From Irpex lacteus (lineage: Eukaryota > Basidiomycota > Agaricomycetes > Polyporales > Irpicaceae), in assembly GCA_001986395.2 (NCBI GenBank), contig MQVO02000011.1, forward strand, positions 682,001-746,000: a stretch of DNA of 64,000 nt, read 5' to 3'. The notes under the pieces were generated by a model. The model was not told where the DNA came from, made no database searches, and saw only the letters and a list, made by a program, of their open reading frames with translations. Shown in pieces: positions 36,431-47,385 of this stretch. Every line of letters starts with the position of its first letter. Within the stretch, counting starts at the first letter, position 1. The translations under genes and the position numbers were made by a program.

Positions 36431-37064
36431 TAATCTTCCTCTATATATTTTCCTTGATCTAGTAACTCATAAGAACCCATAAGAATCTGCCATGCTGTCT
36501 CGTAGCACGCTCATATCATATCACGCAGTGCCACTATCAATTATTGCACTCCCACCCTTTATTTACCTTTCAAGTGTTTACATGGCCGATGGGCGGCCAA
36601 TGTAAGATATGTAATTTACCATGTAAATAAAGGAATTTTTGTTTACTGTAAGATACAGGACAGTTTCTTACGCGACACTAATTTATTGAGCTGTTTACTT
36701 CCTTGTGCAATTCACTACTTGGGGGAGTGAGGCCATCAAGTGGCAAGTAACGATTCCTGAAGATAAGAGCCTATACACTTCAAAAGACAGTGAGTATGTA
36801 TAGTTATCCATTTTGATATTCATAGACAAAGCACAGGACATCTATTACTTATTTGATAGGCGAAAACAATTATTTTTATGATACTGTCATTATTTGTATT
36901 TTATTACAAGAAAAATCCGTAGCTACTACTTAATTGGGTTATGTTTTGATGACATCAGACATGTTGCATTATGATATCATGTTCTGGCTGTATGACACTG
37001 CAAACTTGCAAAGAAATGTTCGAACTTTCATTTTACCCCATGAATATATTCTTTTGTGCTCATG

Positions 37065-37140
37065 TAAGCAGTATTACGAGGAGTTCAGAGCAAACACCCA
37101 CAAAATGGCGCTTGTTCTGAACTCCTTGTAATACTGCTTA
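37065..37140. repeat. Near-perfect 76-nt hairpin
   Basis: Two 29-nt arms, beginning TAAGCAGTATTACGAGGAGT and ending ACTCCTTGTAATACTGCTTA, pair with one mismatch across a loop of about 18 nt. It lies between repeat copies; no gene overlaps. Confidence 0.85.
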
Positions 37141-37739
37141 GATAATTGGCACAAGATCTAGGGCTTTCAATGTATTTTTCATCACAATTTTGCTGCAAGC
37201 TCATTTTGAGTCAGAAAAATGTTCAGAAATACGCATATAATTGCTGACGTGGAGACAAGCCATATATGTTAGAATCATGATTGTAACCTTTCCAAGCCAT
37301 GCCACTACTGCTACCCCTATATCCAGTGCATTAAAATTGGGAAAATTAAAAAAATGCGAAATATATTCAATGTTCCTCGAATATCTTCTGAACCAGTGCA
37401 GCTATCGAATTTCTGAGATCAGATTCGGAATCCTGGGCAAAATCCGGTCCAGAAAACATATCTTTTATTTCTGACACCTGCATATGTTTGTGTCATGTGA
37501 CACCATCCCAAAGAAGTAAAACGACAAAATAAGCGCCCAGGCGCCCGGGAAGGCGGTGAGAGCACTCCATTACCCTTTTAGGCAATCTGAAGCGAAAGCA
37601 CTTGCATTTGATGGCCTAGAAACTCTTATTTTATTGATGTGGCCACTTTTCAGGCTTTTAATAAAATAGGAGCCCATGTACCTACCCTTTTGGGTTGTGA
37701 TCTGCTTACTAGTATGATATTAGCCAAAAACAGAGGTCA

Positions 37740-37850
37740 TTTGATTTGCTTCCGCAGTTTTGGCTCTTTTTAGTCAAATCTGATTATGTACTTCCTCAGC
37801 TCAAAAGGTTGCAAGTTCCAATCCCCTGGGTGCCACTTTTTCATTTGACC
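37740..37850 (+). repeat. tRNA-like segment with B-box and T-run
   Basis: GGTTGCAAGTTCCAATCCCC followed by TGGGTGCCACTTTTTC, a B-box-like sequence with a pol III terminator-like T-run. A related segment occurs at 35400-35445 (CCAGTTCCAATCC...CACTTTTTGC) and inverted at about 60355-60400. Confidence 0.45.
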
Positions 37851-38104
37851 TAAAGCTTTATCCCAACATAATACAAAAATGTGATAAAATGATAATATAA
37901 TCCATGAGTACATTGGTCATTTTATTACCACTGAACATAGAGTATAGAACTGGTGGCATTGAGATTACATGCAATTTTGTTGTCCGCTAATCATATGCTG
38001 TAGATCAGTAAGTGTGAACGTGATTTCGAGTTGTAGAAATATATCAACTCATTCAGTGATTATTTTATGCAATTTAGAGCATTTTTTCAATGTTGTATAG
38101 TTCG

Positions 38105-38215
38105 AAACAAGCAAGTTATGAAATGTAACCCAAGGGGGGATTGAACCCACAACCTTCTGAAGCCAGCAGTTGCAAGTTGTTTGCGCGCTTGAGCGCTTAA
38201 ATCGGAGTTTGACTG
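38105..38215 (-). repeat. tRNA-like segment with strong B-box
   Basis: Minus strand reads GGTTGTGGGTTCAATCCCCC, a canonical B-box, with CCGATTTAAGCGCTCAAGC about 60 nt upstream in the A-box position. Same family as 23640-23770. Followed at 38440-38530 by the shared repeat terminus. Confidence 0.5.
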
Positions 38216-38439
38216 AGTTTGAATGGTAAGTCCTCATCCAAAGCCATCCAGCTCATATCTTTTCCTATAGACCATATTTCTTCAAGATTGTATTATCATC
38301 TGATAGATCTTCTCGATAGCTACAATTTGGTGTATTAAACATGTAAAATGAGCAAGATTTGACTTCTTAATTCACAAATTACAGTTGTTACTATGAAAGT
38401 GTTACTGCAGTAACAACAATAACAAGCAGAATTCCCACG

Positions 38440-39600
38440 GTTTGGCAACGAAATCCGTGACGGACAAGCGCCGTTAAAGCACCACTTCAGATTGGAACGA
38501 TTCTCTTTCGTTTCACTCAGGAATCGTAATACATCTCGTGACAGTAACATGTTCTCATTGTCAAACAGGTGCCTAATTTGAACGCAGACATCGGAAGTCA
38601 CTCCCTTATACCACGAGCGCGTGTGTGCTACAAGCCTCAAGCGATGTAGAACCATCTTCCTGGCACTGGCCAAGGCAACAAACATTAGCTTTTTTGAACT
38701 GTGACCACGTGCTCAGGAGACTACTTGCCTTTGTAGAATAGCTCACAACTGATTTATTGGGTCTTCTACTTCCTTGTGCAATCCACTATACATCTCACGA
38801 CAGTAATATGTTTTGTTGTCGAACGAGCGCCTAATGTGAACGCAGACAGCAAAAGTCACTTCCTCATACCACGACCGCATGTTTAGATAGGGGTCAGTAT
38901 ATGTAGCTAGTATTAGATAACTTATAGTGGACACTATCTCACAATGCGAGGTGTTCTACAAGCATTTACCTGCCATTGTGGAATATACAAGGTGGGCGCC
39001 CAAATCTGAAAGCGCAGGTGAACATGAAGCATAGATGAGGCAGGCATCTCATTAACGTCTCTTGATCTGCAACCACCACCATCTTGACCTACAGCACTAC
39101 TAAAACAACAGCAGGTACAGTTATTGTAAGCATCATCTTGCATGTCTGTAGTCTATTACTGTACTAATGCCTAATATGACTGCAGTGAACCTCTGCTTTT
39201 GCATAGATGTCATCCCCATACGTTTTGGTGAAGCAGAATCCATGCTTTTTTCCTGTTGAGCACGAAATTGTCGAATTCTTAAAGATCGGCTCCTAGCCAC
39301 AGCTCCTTACTCTCAGGGATTTTCAGGCCAAACTGTCTCTGCTGGGACATTGTCAATGCTAAGGAGTATTCTTCAGGAGATGCTTTCGGAGGAGCTGTCT
39401 GAAGTTTGGGTATGATACATCCTACATACTGGTGACTTTACTAATTACAATTCCTGAGTAAAACAAAAGAGAATCATTCCAATTTAGAGTAGTGCATTAA
39501 CGACACTTGTCCATCATGCATTTTGTTGCCAAACCATGGGAATTCTGCTTGTTATTATTGTGTGGTAGTTCCATACCGACCAAGCATGTGGCAGGTAACA
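38440..39600. repeat. Repeat termini and unassigned sequence
   Basis: Repeat terminus at 38440-38530 and an opposite-strand relative at 39460-39560 face each other across about 0.9 kb. The interior holds duplicated blocks (about 38530-38690 resembles 38760-38930) with the minus-strand motif about CVQIRHLFDNENMLLSRDVL and CVHIRRSFDNKTYYCREMYS. A decayed coding sequence is possible. No domain identified. Confidence 0.45.
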
Positions 39601-40019
39601 AGTTGTCTGCCACGGCCTTGGAAAATCATTGAGTCGCCATTATATTAGTCGAGCACTTTGAAGTCATCTTGTCGCGTGTGTGCCACGCTTTAAAGCTTTA
39701 TATTATGTTATAATGCTCTGTCATCCGGAATCAGTTGATATCATTTTGATAAGATGAACAGGTTAAGATCTAATCAATTACTTGAACCATAGGGCCCTCA
39801 CAAGCGGATGAGCCTACCATTTCATGATTCTCTACAACGACTTGCATCTTGCATCCTCTCGGATGATACACCACTTCAAATTCTCTCTTTCAACAATCAG
39901 TGTGTTTCTATTCATTCCTCTTCTGGCAGAGCTGTTCTGGCAAAGCTATATCAGTCCATAGGGCGTTAAGAGTAAGTTTGATAGTTGTTACTAAATTTCC
40001 TGAAAAAGTAACACAGGAT

Positions 40020-40380
40020 GTTGTTTGCATTTATAGGCACTTATTTTGACAATTGACTTGTTTTTGATGCAGATCACATGACATCAATACATTTTGATGT
40101 CCAATGGATATATATGTCATTTGGGCCAAATTTTCCCCAGGATCCTGAATTTGAGCTCAGAATTTTAATAGGCAGGATATTTCAAAAGATATGAAGAAAA
40201 TGTTCACAAAAGTGAAAGTTTGAACACTTTCAGTAATATCTGGAGTGTTTTGAAAGATGTTACAGTGGTAATAAAGGTTACTTACTACAATAACAAAAGT
40301 AATAAAAGTTTGCTTTACTCAAATTTCAAATTTCAAAAACTTTAATGAATAAAACACTATAATAATTGTATCAATGTTTT
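40020..40380 (-). repeat. Inverted copy of 34110-34470 repeat
   Basis: Reverse complement of the 34110-34470 block, including the TGATGTCATGTGA segment and a degraded GGCACTTATTTTG in place of the GCGCTTATTTT motif. Confidence 0.8.
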
Positions 40381-40987
40381 TATTAAAGTTACTTGATTGC
40401 GCAACTAGAGTAACAAACTTTGACTTGCTGCAAATAAAAAACACTTTTACGTTTACAGTTTTCCATTGCCTCAGTGATTGCTATAACTAATCGACATTAC
40501 TAAATTGTCTAAAAAGTCAATTCTCTCATTTCTTATTCTTTTTGAGTGCCTAGTTTGATATTTTGCTTCTTTTGAATAACATAACATGACATTAATGTAT
40601 TTTGAAGTCAAAATCAATATGTACCTTGCTGGGATCGTATTTTAACTAGAGCTCTGAATATGATCTCAGAATTTCAATATCTTCTGTGATTCAAAATATA
40701 TAGAGAAAATGTTAGTACTGTTGTACAAGTTCAATAATCTTTGAACTTTGCTTTGTATTACATAGTCACATAAGTATAAATTAAACTTTATTATATTTAT
40801 TATATTGCTTTGTTGAATCAAATACTTTCTATAGCAACAAAAATGATTCTGGAGATAATTTTGTAGTGTGACTAATTTCTAATGTTAATGTATTACATTT
40901 TATTTAGATCAAGTGTGTATTATTTCAAAATAGTATTACTAAATGTTCTATTTGATGAATAACAACTCATATGATCATCATAACTTA

Positions 40988-41270
40988 TTATATATACCAG
41001 TACATTCCAGTAGTCGCAGGAATCATAATCCGTTGCTTACCGGCCTTGCTAACCACAAGTAGAATACTATACTCCTTGGTGAAGTTAAGAGTTGCTTTAC
41101 CCTTCTTCGAGAACTTGAGTACTTGAAGGTGCTTCATCAGATCAGCAGAGATGCGATTACGGCAAGGAGTCCTAGTTTCTTGGCTCAACGAAAAAACTCG
41201 CTCACATGGAACTGAGGAGGCATGAATGTGCAGAATGTTTATTGCCATTTGAAAGAGTGTTAGGTATTAA
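40988..41270 (-). pseudogene. hAT transposase, C-terminal dimerisation fragment
   Basis: Minus-strand reading LFQMAINILHIHASSVPCER then VFSLSQETRTPCRNRIS and LMKHLQVLKFSK matches the hAT dimerisation domain, where Ser-Val-Pro-x-Glu-Arg-x-Phe-Ser is the signature. The frame closes at 40988. Upstream it is cut off near 41270, where the DIRS-like element begins. The missing upstream coding appears beyond that element (46740-46920 and 47386-47553). The final codons overlap a sequence (LVVSKAGKQRI) repeated at other repeat ends in this window. Confidence 0.8.
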
Positions 41271-41464
41271 TGCTTGTTTTGCTAGATAAATTGTTAGTGT
41301 AGATGGCAAGTCTTGACGAACCCGAGGAACGAGGGTTGGTCTAGACTGAGGTCTATACACTGCTGGCAGGACGGGCATCTAAGACCTCCGCGCGCTCTGT
41401 CTTTGACCGCCACGTCCGTTCGTTCGGCTGGCCACCCCCTCACTCTCTCATCTACTAATTTTGA

Positions 41465-42592
41465 CTATCTCTATTGAATTCATACCATTCGTTTAAGGCC
41501 ATTGTAGCCGGAAGGCTCGCGGCGAAGGACACAGAAGAGGCAGCCATCGAATTCGCACGAGGCGTATGGCAGCTCATTTAAGATGAGCGGCTTCTCATGT
41601 GGGAACAAAGGAACCAAGATCTCGACGACGGGAATAGCGACCGGGAGCAGAGAGACCGATCAGAAGAACGCCCCCGTGAGGACAACAATCGTTGGTCTGC
41701 AGCCAGCTCCCCGAGCCCTCCTCGACAGCGCAGACAACGTGAGCAAGACAGAGATCGAGAAGAATCGCCCGAAGGCGACCGACAGCCGCCACATGGCAGG
41801 CAGCAAGTGCGCGCTCCCAGAGTGCCCAGACGGCAGAGGCCACCCGCGTCTCGCTCTCGTAGCGCAGACCCAGCCAGCGACGACGAAAGAGAGCCCAGAT
41901 TCAAGGCCAGAGTAGTCAAAGGCCAAGCCGTCAGTGGCAACGCCTTCTACGAGCCCGACCCCAAAGCGCTCGCGAACCTGGCCGAGGGGAAGTTCGTACC
42001 GATGTACTTCTTCATGGACAGCGTCTGAAAGACGGCAGCCAAGAGGCAGGCAGCCGCGGGGGTGGAAGGCCTGACGCTGCAGGTCGACGGAAAGTCGCTG
42101 AGCGTGTCCGGCGACTCTACCACGGTATCCTCCAAGACAGTCCTACGGGATGACGAACTCCCGTACGACGACTTTCACCACGCCCAGCAACTCCTTATAG
42201 ACAAGATGTCTGAGTGCCCTAGGTACTCGGATGAGCTTATCGAAGGCCTCAGCGAAATGTTCCATCGCCTCGACCGTCACGAAATCCGCAAGGAACTCTA
42301 CGGTACCCTAGCCGTGTAGCGGTATGCCTGCATCGTGCGGATGGAGTGGCACGCGAGGTTGAACAACCCCACGATTTTCGACATCGGCGAGATCGGTGAG
42401 GTGAGGCTGCGGCTCATCCACTCGAAGATTGTCCTCGAGCAAACTAAGGAAGAGTACGTAATCCCTGTCCCCGAGTTAAGGGCTACCAAGCTAACCAATT
42501 ACCTTTCCCTCTACTCTTTCTACCTAATCGTTTATTGCGGGCGATGCGTTGTGTTTGCCGTCTTAATCGTCATTGCGTGCGTGTTATTATGA
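41465..42592 (+). pseudogene. DIRS gag-like ORF with three in-frame stops
   Basis: One frame carries continuous gag-like sequence: a helical start (FKAIVAGRLAAKDTEEAAIE), an Arg/Glu/Asp-rich and Pro/Arg-rich low-complexity middle, and a folded C-terminal part ending near 42592. It is interrupted by TAA at 41579-41581, TGA at 42026-42028 and TAG at 42317-42319, with homologous-looking sequence on both sides of each. A coiled coil (LNLRNAELKKEVNEINRW) resumes in another frame at 42751, so an intron or frameshift separates gag from pol. By family this would package the element RNA. Confidence 0.65.
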
Positions 42593-42750
42593 CGTGGCGT
42601 CGCGTGACTCGCCCATAACACCACGGTCGGTGTCGTCGCATGCGTATGTGCGGGCCCACGCGTGTTCGCCCTCGCGCGCTGCGTTCTCCTCGCGCAAATC
42701 GAACGTCGTTGTTCACGCAGGCGTGACCTCGTTCTTGCGTTACCCTGTGG

Positions 42751-44274
42751 GTCCTGAATGCACGGTTGAACCTCAGGAACGCGGAGCTGAAGAAGGAGGT
42801 GAACGAGATCAACCGGTGGCGTCACAGCATGCAGGCCAAGGGTTTCTCGACCGGCCAGAAGCGTAGCCGCTACGATGACGACGACGACGACGAGCGACCC
42901 AGGAAGGGCAGGGCCATCAGAGCGAGAGGAGGAGAGAAGGGTAGAACACGAGAGGCTAAGGAGGCAGCTTTGCGTACGCTAATGCTCTGCGCAGTCTGCT
43001 TGGGCATGCACACTGATGTGGCTAAATGCGACAGCGACACCTTCTGGAACGACAAGCCGGCTAGGTGCCATCGCAACGACGACGGGCGTCTCGTCAACCT
43101 GCAAGGCAGAGTACTCTGCCTCGACTGGCAGCGTTTCGGCAAGTGCGAGGGACGGGGCAACAAGCACGTCCACGAATGTTTGGGCTGCGGTGATCGTCAT
43201 CACGCGGAGCCTGCAGATGTCCTCTCCGCCAGAAGGACTAAGGCTCACACCCCGCTGCGAGCAGAGGCCTGGCGCACAGCCCTCTCAGAAACAAAGCTTT
43301 CACAACGTTACCCTACCCTCGTCGACGATATCTCCAGCGGCTTTAATATTGGTTTCCCCAATATCGTATCTACCTTCGCGCCTCGCAATAGTCCGTCCAT
43401 CGCTGCTAATATAAATTCCTTTAATGTAATTATTGCGCGTGAGCTAGAGACCAACCGATACGTGGGGCCCTTGTCCCGTAAGCAGGTCGAGTCCCTCATC
43501 GGCCCTTTCCAGTCGTCCCCTCTATCTATGATACCCAAACCGCACAAGCCCGACAAGTATCGTCTTATTCAGAATTTTTCCTACCCACGCGAACCCACCG
43601 ACAAACACTCGTCGATGAACTATCACGTAAACTCGGACGACTACCCCTGCACATGGGGAACGTTCACGGCAGTAGCGTTGTTGCTTAGCCAACTCCCCCC
43701 GGGGTCACAGCTTGCGGTGCGGGACGTAGCGGAAGCTTATTGCACAATTCCCCTGCACCCTTCTCAATGGCCGGGCGCAGTGGTAAGGACTTCGAACGAC
43801 GATGAGTTCTGTATCGACACGTGCGCGAGTTTCGGAGGCGCAGCCAATTGCGGGGTGTTTGGTCAATGCGCAGACGCAGCCTGTGATATCATGTGGGCCA
43901 AGGGAATAGGTCCAATCCTGAAATGGGTAGACGATCACATGTTTATACGGATTCAATCACGATTCATACGGGAGTTCAACAAGAAACGAGTCGAGTGGCG
44001 CAACGAAATTCGAAACGAAGGAGGAGCGCATCAGTCAGGGGGGAGAATCTGGTATGGCGGGAGCGCTCTGGCGGACGGCAGAATAAAGGAGTTTGCAGAA
44101 GATATGGAGTCTCCTCTACAGGTGCTCCAAGCAGGCGAATACCCGTACCAGCTCAGCCACATCACAGAGACCACGGACAAACTCGGCATTCCTTGGGAAC
44201 TACTCAAAGACATCGATTTTCGCCCAAAGCAATATTTACAGGATTCGTTTGGGACCTGGAGAACTACACTGTAG
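42751..44274 (+). CDS. DIRS reverse transcriptase with Cys/His N-terminal region
   Basis: Starts in a coiled coil and a basic linker (SRYDDDDDDERPRKGR), then Cys/His clusters (CAVCLGMHTDVAKC; CLGCGDRHH) that may bind RNA. The RT domain follows: SMIPKPHKPDKYRLIQNFSY, then QLAVRDVAEAYCTIPLHPSQ with the first catalytic Asp, DTCASFGGAANCGVF, and KWVDDHMFIR with the catalytic Asp pair. It ends at 44274, but the sequence that should follow (FTGFVWDLENYTVALAEEKR) is in the next frame from about 44232. The polyprotein is therefore frameshifted there. No ATG opens the frame. Confidence 0.8.
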   Translation, partial: VLNARLNLRNAELKKEVNEINRWRHSMQAKGFSTGQKRSRYDDDDDDERPRKGRAIRARGGEKGRTREAKEAALRTLMLCAVCLGMHTDVAKCDSDTFWNDKPARCHRNDDGRLVNLQGRVLCLDWQRFGKCEGRGNKHVHECLGCGDRHHAEPADVLSARRTKAHTPLRAEAWRTALSETKLSQRYPTLVDDISSGFNIGFPNIVSTFAPRNSPSIAANINSFNVIIARELETNRYVGPLSRKQVESLIGPFQSSPLSMIPKPHKPDKYRLIQNFSYPREPTDKHSSMNYHVNSDDYPCTWGTFTAVALLLSQLPPGSQLAVRDVAEAYCTIPLHPSQWPGAVVRTSNDDEFCIDTCASFGGAANCGVFGQCADAACDIMWAKGIGPILKWVDDHMFIRIQSRFIREFNKKRVEWRNEIRNEGGAHQSGGRIWYGGSALADGRIKEFAEDMESPLQVLQAGEYPYQLSHITETTDKLGIPWELLKDIDFRPKQYLQDSFGTWRTTL

Positions 44275-45161
44275 CGTTAGCGGAGGAGAAGCGAGAGAAA
44301 TATCTCGGAGCCATCGACGACTGGAGAGTGAGAGAGACACACACCTTGGAGCAGGTGCAACGACTGCATGGAAAGCTGATGCACGCGAGCGCCGTGGCCC
44401 CAGAAGGGCGAGCGTACTTGACTTGCCTAGAAAGGATGCTCGGCGTCTTCGGAGTTGAACCATTCAAACCCCGACACGCGCCGAGAGGCACAAACGTGGA
44501 AATCGACTGGTGGCGTCGTCTCCTCTCGTCTCGCTCGGTCGCTCGTCCCATACCTGGACCAGTCACTGTTCTCTCTATAGAAGCTTACTCGGATGCTAGC
44601 TCTCTTGTGGGAATCGGAATATGGATCGAGGGACGGTGGCACGCGTGGACACTGCAGAAGGATTGGAGAACGCGAGAGAGGCAGGAACGAGACATTGGGT
44701 GGGCAGAAGCGGTAGGTTTCGAGCTGCTGATCTACGCGGTGGCCGCTTCTAACCCCCCACACAACCACATCCGGGTGTACGGCAACAATCAGGGTGTTGT
44801 GGAAGGATGGCGAAACGGTTGCAGTCGCAACCCCCAGGTCAACACGGTTTTTCGTCGGATCCACGCATTCCTCAAGGCACGGGATCTCAACATCTACGCT
44901 AGCTACGTACAGAGCAAACACAACCCCGCAGACGAGCCTTCCAGAGGTGTTTTCCCCCCGCAACATTTGCTACTCCCGCCCATTCCATTACCTGCGGCCA
45001 TCAAAGACTCGCTCGTCGCTGTCGAACGCCAACCAATCCCTGGTCACCACGCAGCCAAGAAGCCCCGCAAACACAGGTCGTCTCTCGACAACCACAAGAC
45101 CACCGAACGCTACCGCGAACACGACGACGAGGCGTTCCGCGCGGTCAAGGAATGTGAATAG
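44232..45161 (+). CDS. DIRS RNase H region
   Basis: Continues the RT connection domain in a different frame (FVWDLENYTVAL, then HGKLMHASAVAPEGRAYL), followed by an RNase H fold: IEAYSDASSLVGIGIWIEGR (first Asp), IGWAEAVGFELLIYAV (Glu) and VYGNNQGVVEGW, where the family has Asp at the first Asn. That substitution would remove a catalytic residue. QSKHNPADEPSRG closes the domain. The basic C-terminal tail overlaps the recombinase frame. It works in cis with the reverse transcriptase. Confidence 0.7.
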   Translation: MFTGFVWDLENYTVALAEEKREKYLGAIDDWRVRETHTLEQVQRLHGKLMHASAVAPEGRAYLTCLERMLGVFGVEPFKPRHAPRGTNVEIDWWRRLLSSRSVARPIPGPVTVLSIEAYSDASSLVGIGIWIEGRWHAWTLQKDWRTRERQERDIGWAEAVGFELLIYAVAASNPPHNHIRVYGNNQGVVEGWRNGCSRNPQVNTVFRRIHAFLKARDLNIYASYVQSKHNPADEPSRGVFPPQHLLLPPIPLPAAIKDSLVAVERQPIPGHHAAKKPRKHRSSLDNHKTTERYREHDDEAFRAVKECE

Positions 45162-46350
45162 GCCTAACAGGCGGGAGGGTCGACAGCTGGCTGTGCACCC
45201 GCCACCTGTGACCTACGACGACGACGAGGCAGTCGAGGAGTTCAATATCCTGAGACCTGACTGCCTCGCCAAGGACCGCCTGCTTTTATGGCGGCCCTCG
45301 CGCCCCGTTGAATCGTCCTCTCGGGGCCTATCTCTTCAAGACCGTGCGCAAGTCACGCAAGCGAGCGTCGAAGCGTTCAACGTTTCAACGCGGGCAACTT
45401 ACGGAGCGGGTCTCAAGCTGTACATGGAAGTATGCGACGCTAAAGATATACCTGACCGCGACCGAGTACCTGCGAGCAAGGAACTCGTAGCGGTATTTCT
45501 AGCTCAACTGGTTGGTGCTTATTCAGCAAGCGCCGCGAAGAACTATTATTCAGAATTACGTGCATGGCACATTATTCACGGGTTTGGGTGGCACGAAGAC
45601 AGGCTCCAGTTCGATGTTCTATTGCGAGCAGCGGTAGCTATGGCCCTCGAGGAGTCAACCCAATCGAAGAAGCCACCATACACAGTGGAGGCTTTAGAGA
45701 AGATAGCAGCCCAACTGGACCGAGCAGTCCCGCTAGACGCGGTCGTCGCAGCCACCGCAAACATTCTTTTCTGGGGGCTGGGAAGGTTGGGCGAGCTTAC
45801 GGTGAAGAAGCAGAAGGAGTACTCGCCGTTGATTCACGTGCGCATAACTGACTTTTCCGAGAGCGTCGACAGGGATGGCAATCCAGTGTGGAGTTTGCGG
45901 ATCCCGCGCACCAAGGTCGCCCCTAGGGGGGAGAGGTTGCAGTGGGGCAGGCAGACAGGCTTAATGGACGCGGTCGCGGCCATGGAGAATCACATTGCGG
46001 TGAACAACCCGGGACCCCAGGAGCACCTCTTTACGTACCAGACGGTATACAAGAACGGCAGGAGAAGACGTATCCCTTTGGTGAGGGACGTATTCGTAGC
46101 GCGAATTCGGAGCGCAGCACGAGAGGCGGGAGTCCCAAGCCTAGCGGGACACGCCTTTCGAGTCGGAGGAACACTTGAGTACCTCCTTCGAAAGGTACCG
46201 TTTGAAGTTGTCAAGTCTCACGGGCGTTGGAAAGGCGACGCCTTTCAGCTGTACCTGCGCAAGCACTCTCAAATTCTGGCGCCTTACTTGCAAGCAGTCC
46301 CCGAACTACAGGCCGCATTCATTGGCAGTATGTTACCGCGGGTTCGTTGA
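45000..46350 (+). CDS. DIRS tyrosine recombinase
   Basis: The N-terminal SAM-like core-binding region reads FNVSTRATYGAGLKLYMEVC and AYSASAAKNYYSELRAWHII. The catalytic domain starts near ILFWGLGRLGELTVKK (first Arg) and includes SLRIPRTKVAPRGERLQWG, GHAFRVGGTLEYLL (the second Arg of the His/x/x/Arg box, with His as GHAFR) and VKSHGRWKGDAFQLYLRKHS with the expected Tyr near the end. This enzyme inserts the circular cDNA in DIRS elements in place of an integrase. The frame is open to its stop at 46350. The start is uncertain because it overlaps the RNase H frame by roughly 160 nt or more. Confidence 0.82.
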
Positions 46351-46739
46351 CCAGGTGCGTTTACGCTCCTACTAGGATGGGTAACAGCCGCGGCTGATGT
46401 GTCGCTCCAACTCCTAGTATTGGGGGATCGCCGCTCCTGTTGTTTCCCATCCATTTTTAGTTCTAGTCCCTGGTCCTTTTCGGCTCGTCGGGAGGCTGGC
46501 CCCTACGGGGCGGCCTTCGCCCTCCTATGTTCTGCCTTGTGTCCTCAGACCGTCAGTGTCCTCAACCCTTGTTGTTCTCTATCTCACCATCATGTACCCT
46601 TTTCACTCTCCTTACCCTTTCCTTCTTTCCATATACCTTTGTCGCTAGTGCAATCACGATTCTCATTTTAGTCTGACTGACAGACGGACGGAAGCTAAGT
46701 GATAGAATATACAATACATGAAGAAAGTGCATACTGCTC

Positions 46740-46920
46740 CGTAGATCAAAATATCCAAGCTTGAAGTCAGCTCATGTAGATATTGATCTACTTTGTTCTT
46801 CAACACAACAGTGGATGCAATTTTCTTTCGCTTGAGCCTGAGTATGTCACGAGCATCTTCTTAAGCTCGAGCTTCTGTATTGAGTGATTGTGATTGTTCG
46901 TAGCTTTGACCTTCTGGACC
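46740..46920 (-). pseudogene. hAT transposase internal fragment
   Basis: Minus frame EDARDILRLKRKKIASTVVL then KNKVDQYLHELTSSLDILIY resembles the region of hAT transposases just before the dimerisation domain. It stops being recognisable at about 46740, beside the right end of the DIRS-like element, and the expected continuation lies at 41270-40988 on the other side of it. An in-frame TAA precedes the segment. Confidence 0.6.
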
Positions 46921-46984
46921 TTTGTTTGTTTCATGCTGAGATTGATAATTACAAGCCTAAACATAGTTAGTAGCTATTGCCATT

Positions 46985-47357
46985 TGTATAGAAACTTAGA
47001 TTGGGAGATTAACTCGACCAAACTAGGGCCTAGGACGTCAGGACTGCAGACTGAGATGAGCAACTAGCATAATATTGAGGAATATACACAACAACATACC
47101 TGCAGACTGAAATGAGCAACTAGAGGTTGCCTAGAGGTCTCAGGCTGCAGGATGAGCGACTCAGGGTGCTTGAATGTGGCAAATGCCGTAGAAAGCGCCC
47201 AGGAGCGCAGAAACTGCAAAGTCCAAAGTCTACACTATAGTGGAGGCATAGATATGGCCACAGAGACTTGGGAAAAATCAGGAAAAATGCAAGAAAAATA
47301 CTAACACTACTGTGGAGTGGGATAGACAAGCATGTGCTCACAGCACTATATCCAACA
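46985..47357 (-). mobile_element. Solo Copia LTR
   Basis: Minus-strand sequence starts TGTTGGATATAGTGCTGTGA and extends about 370 bp to a point near 46985-46995. It matches the two separated LTR halves of the rearranged Copia element: its first part corresponds to 53638-53458 (minus) and its second part to 55805-56035 (plus). It contains a duplicated GTTGCTCAT(T/C)TCAGTCTGCAG unit. No target duplication was confirmed because the 3' end is uncertain. Confidence 0.8.
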
Positions 47358-47385
47358 TAAAATAATATACCTGTGCTAAGAATAC

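Larger units (their letters stand above)
41290..46690 (+). mobile_element. DIRS-like (tyrosine recombinase) retroelement, degenerate
   Basis: GC-rich 5.4-kb island in AT-rich repeats, carrying gag-like, reverse transcriptase, RNase H and tyrosine recombinase coding in the canonical DIRS order and no integrase. The borders are estimated from the base-composition shift and from interruption of the hAT gene. I could not prove the inverted or split terminal repeats expected of DIRS/PAT elements. Coding is damaged: three in-frame stops in gag, a frame change between RT and RNase H, and an Asp-to-Asn change in RNase H. Confidence 0.82.

Noticed and set aside
42532..43248. Minus-strand and alternate-frame open frames across the DIRS island
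   Set aside because: GC-rich antisense shadows of the gag/RT coding sequence.
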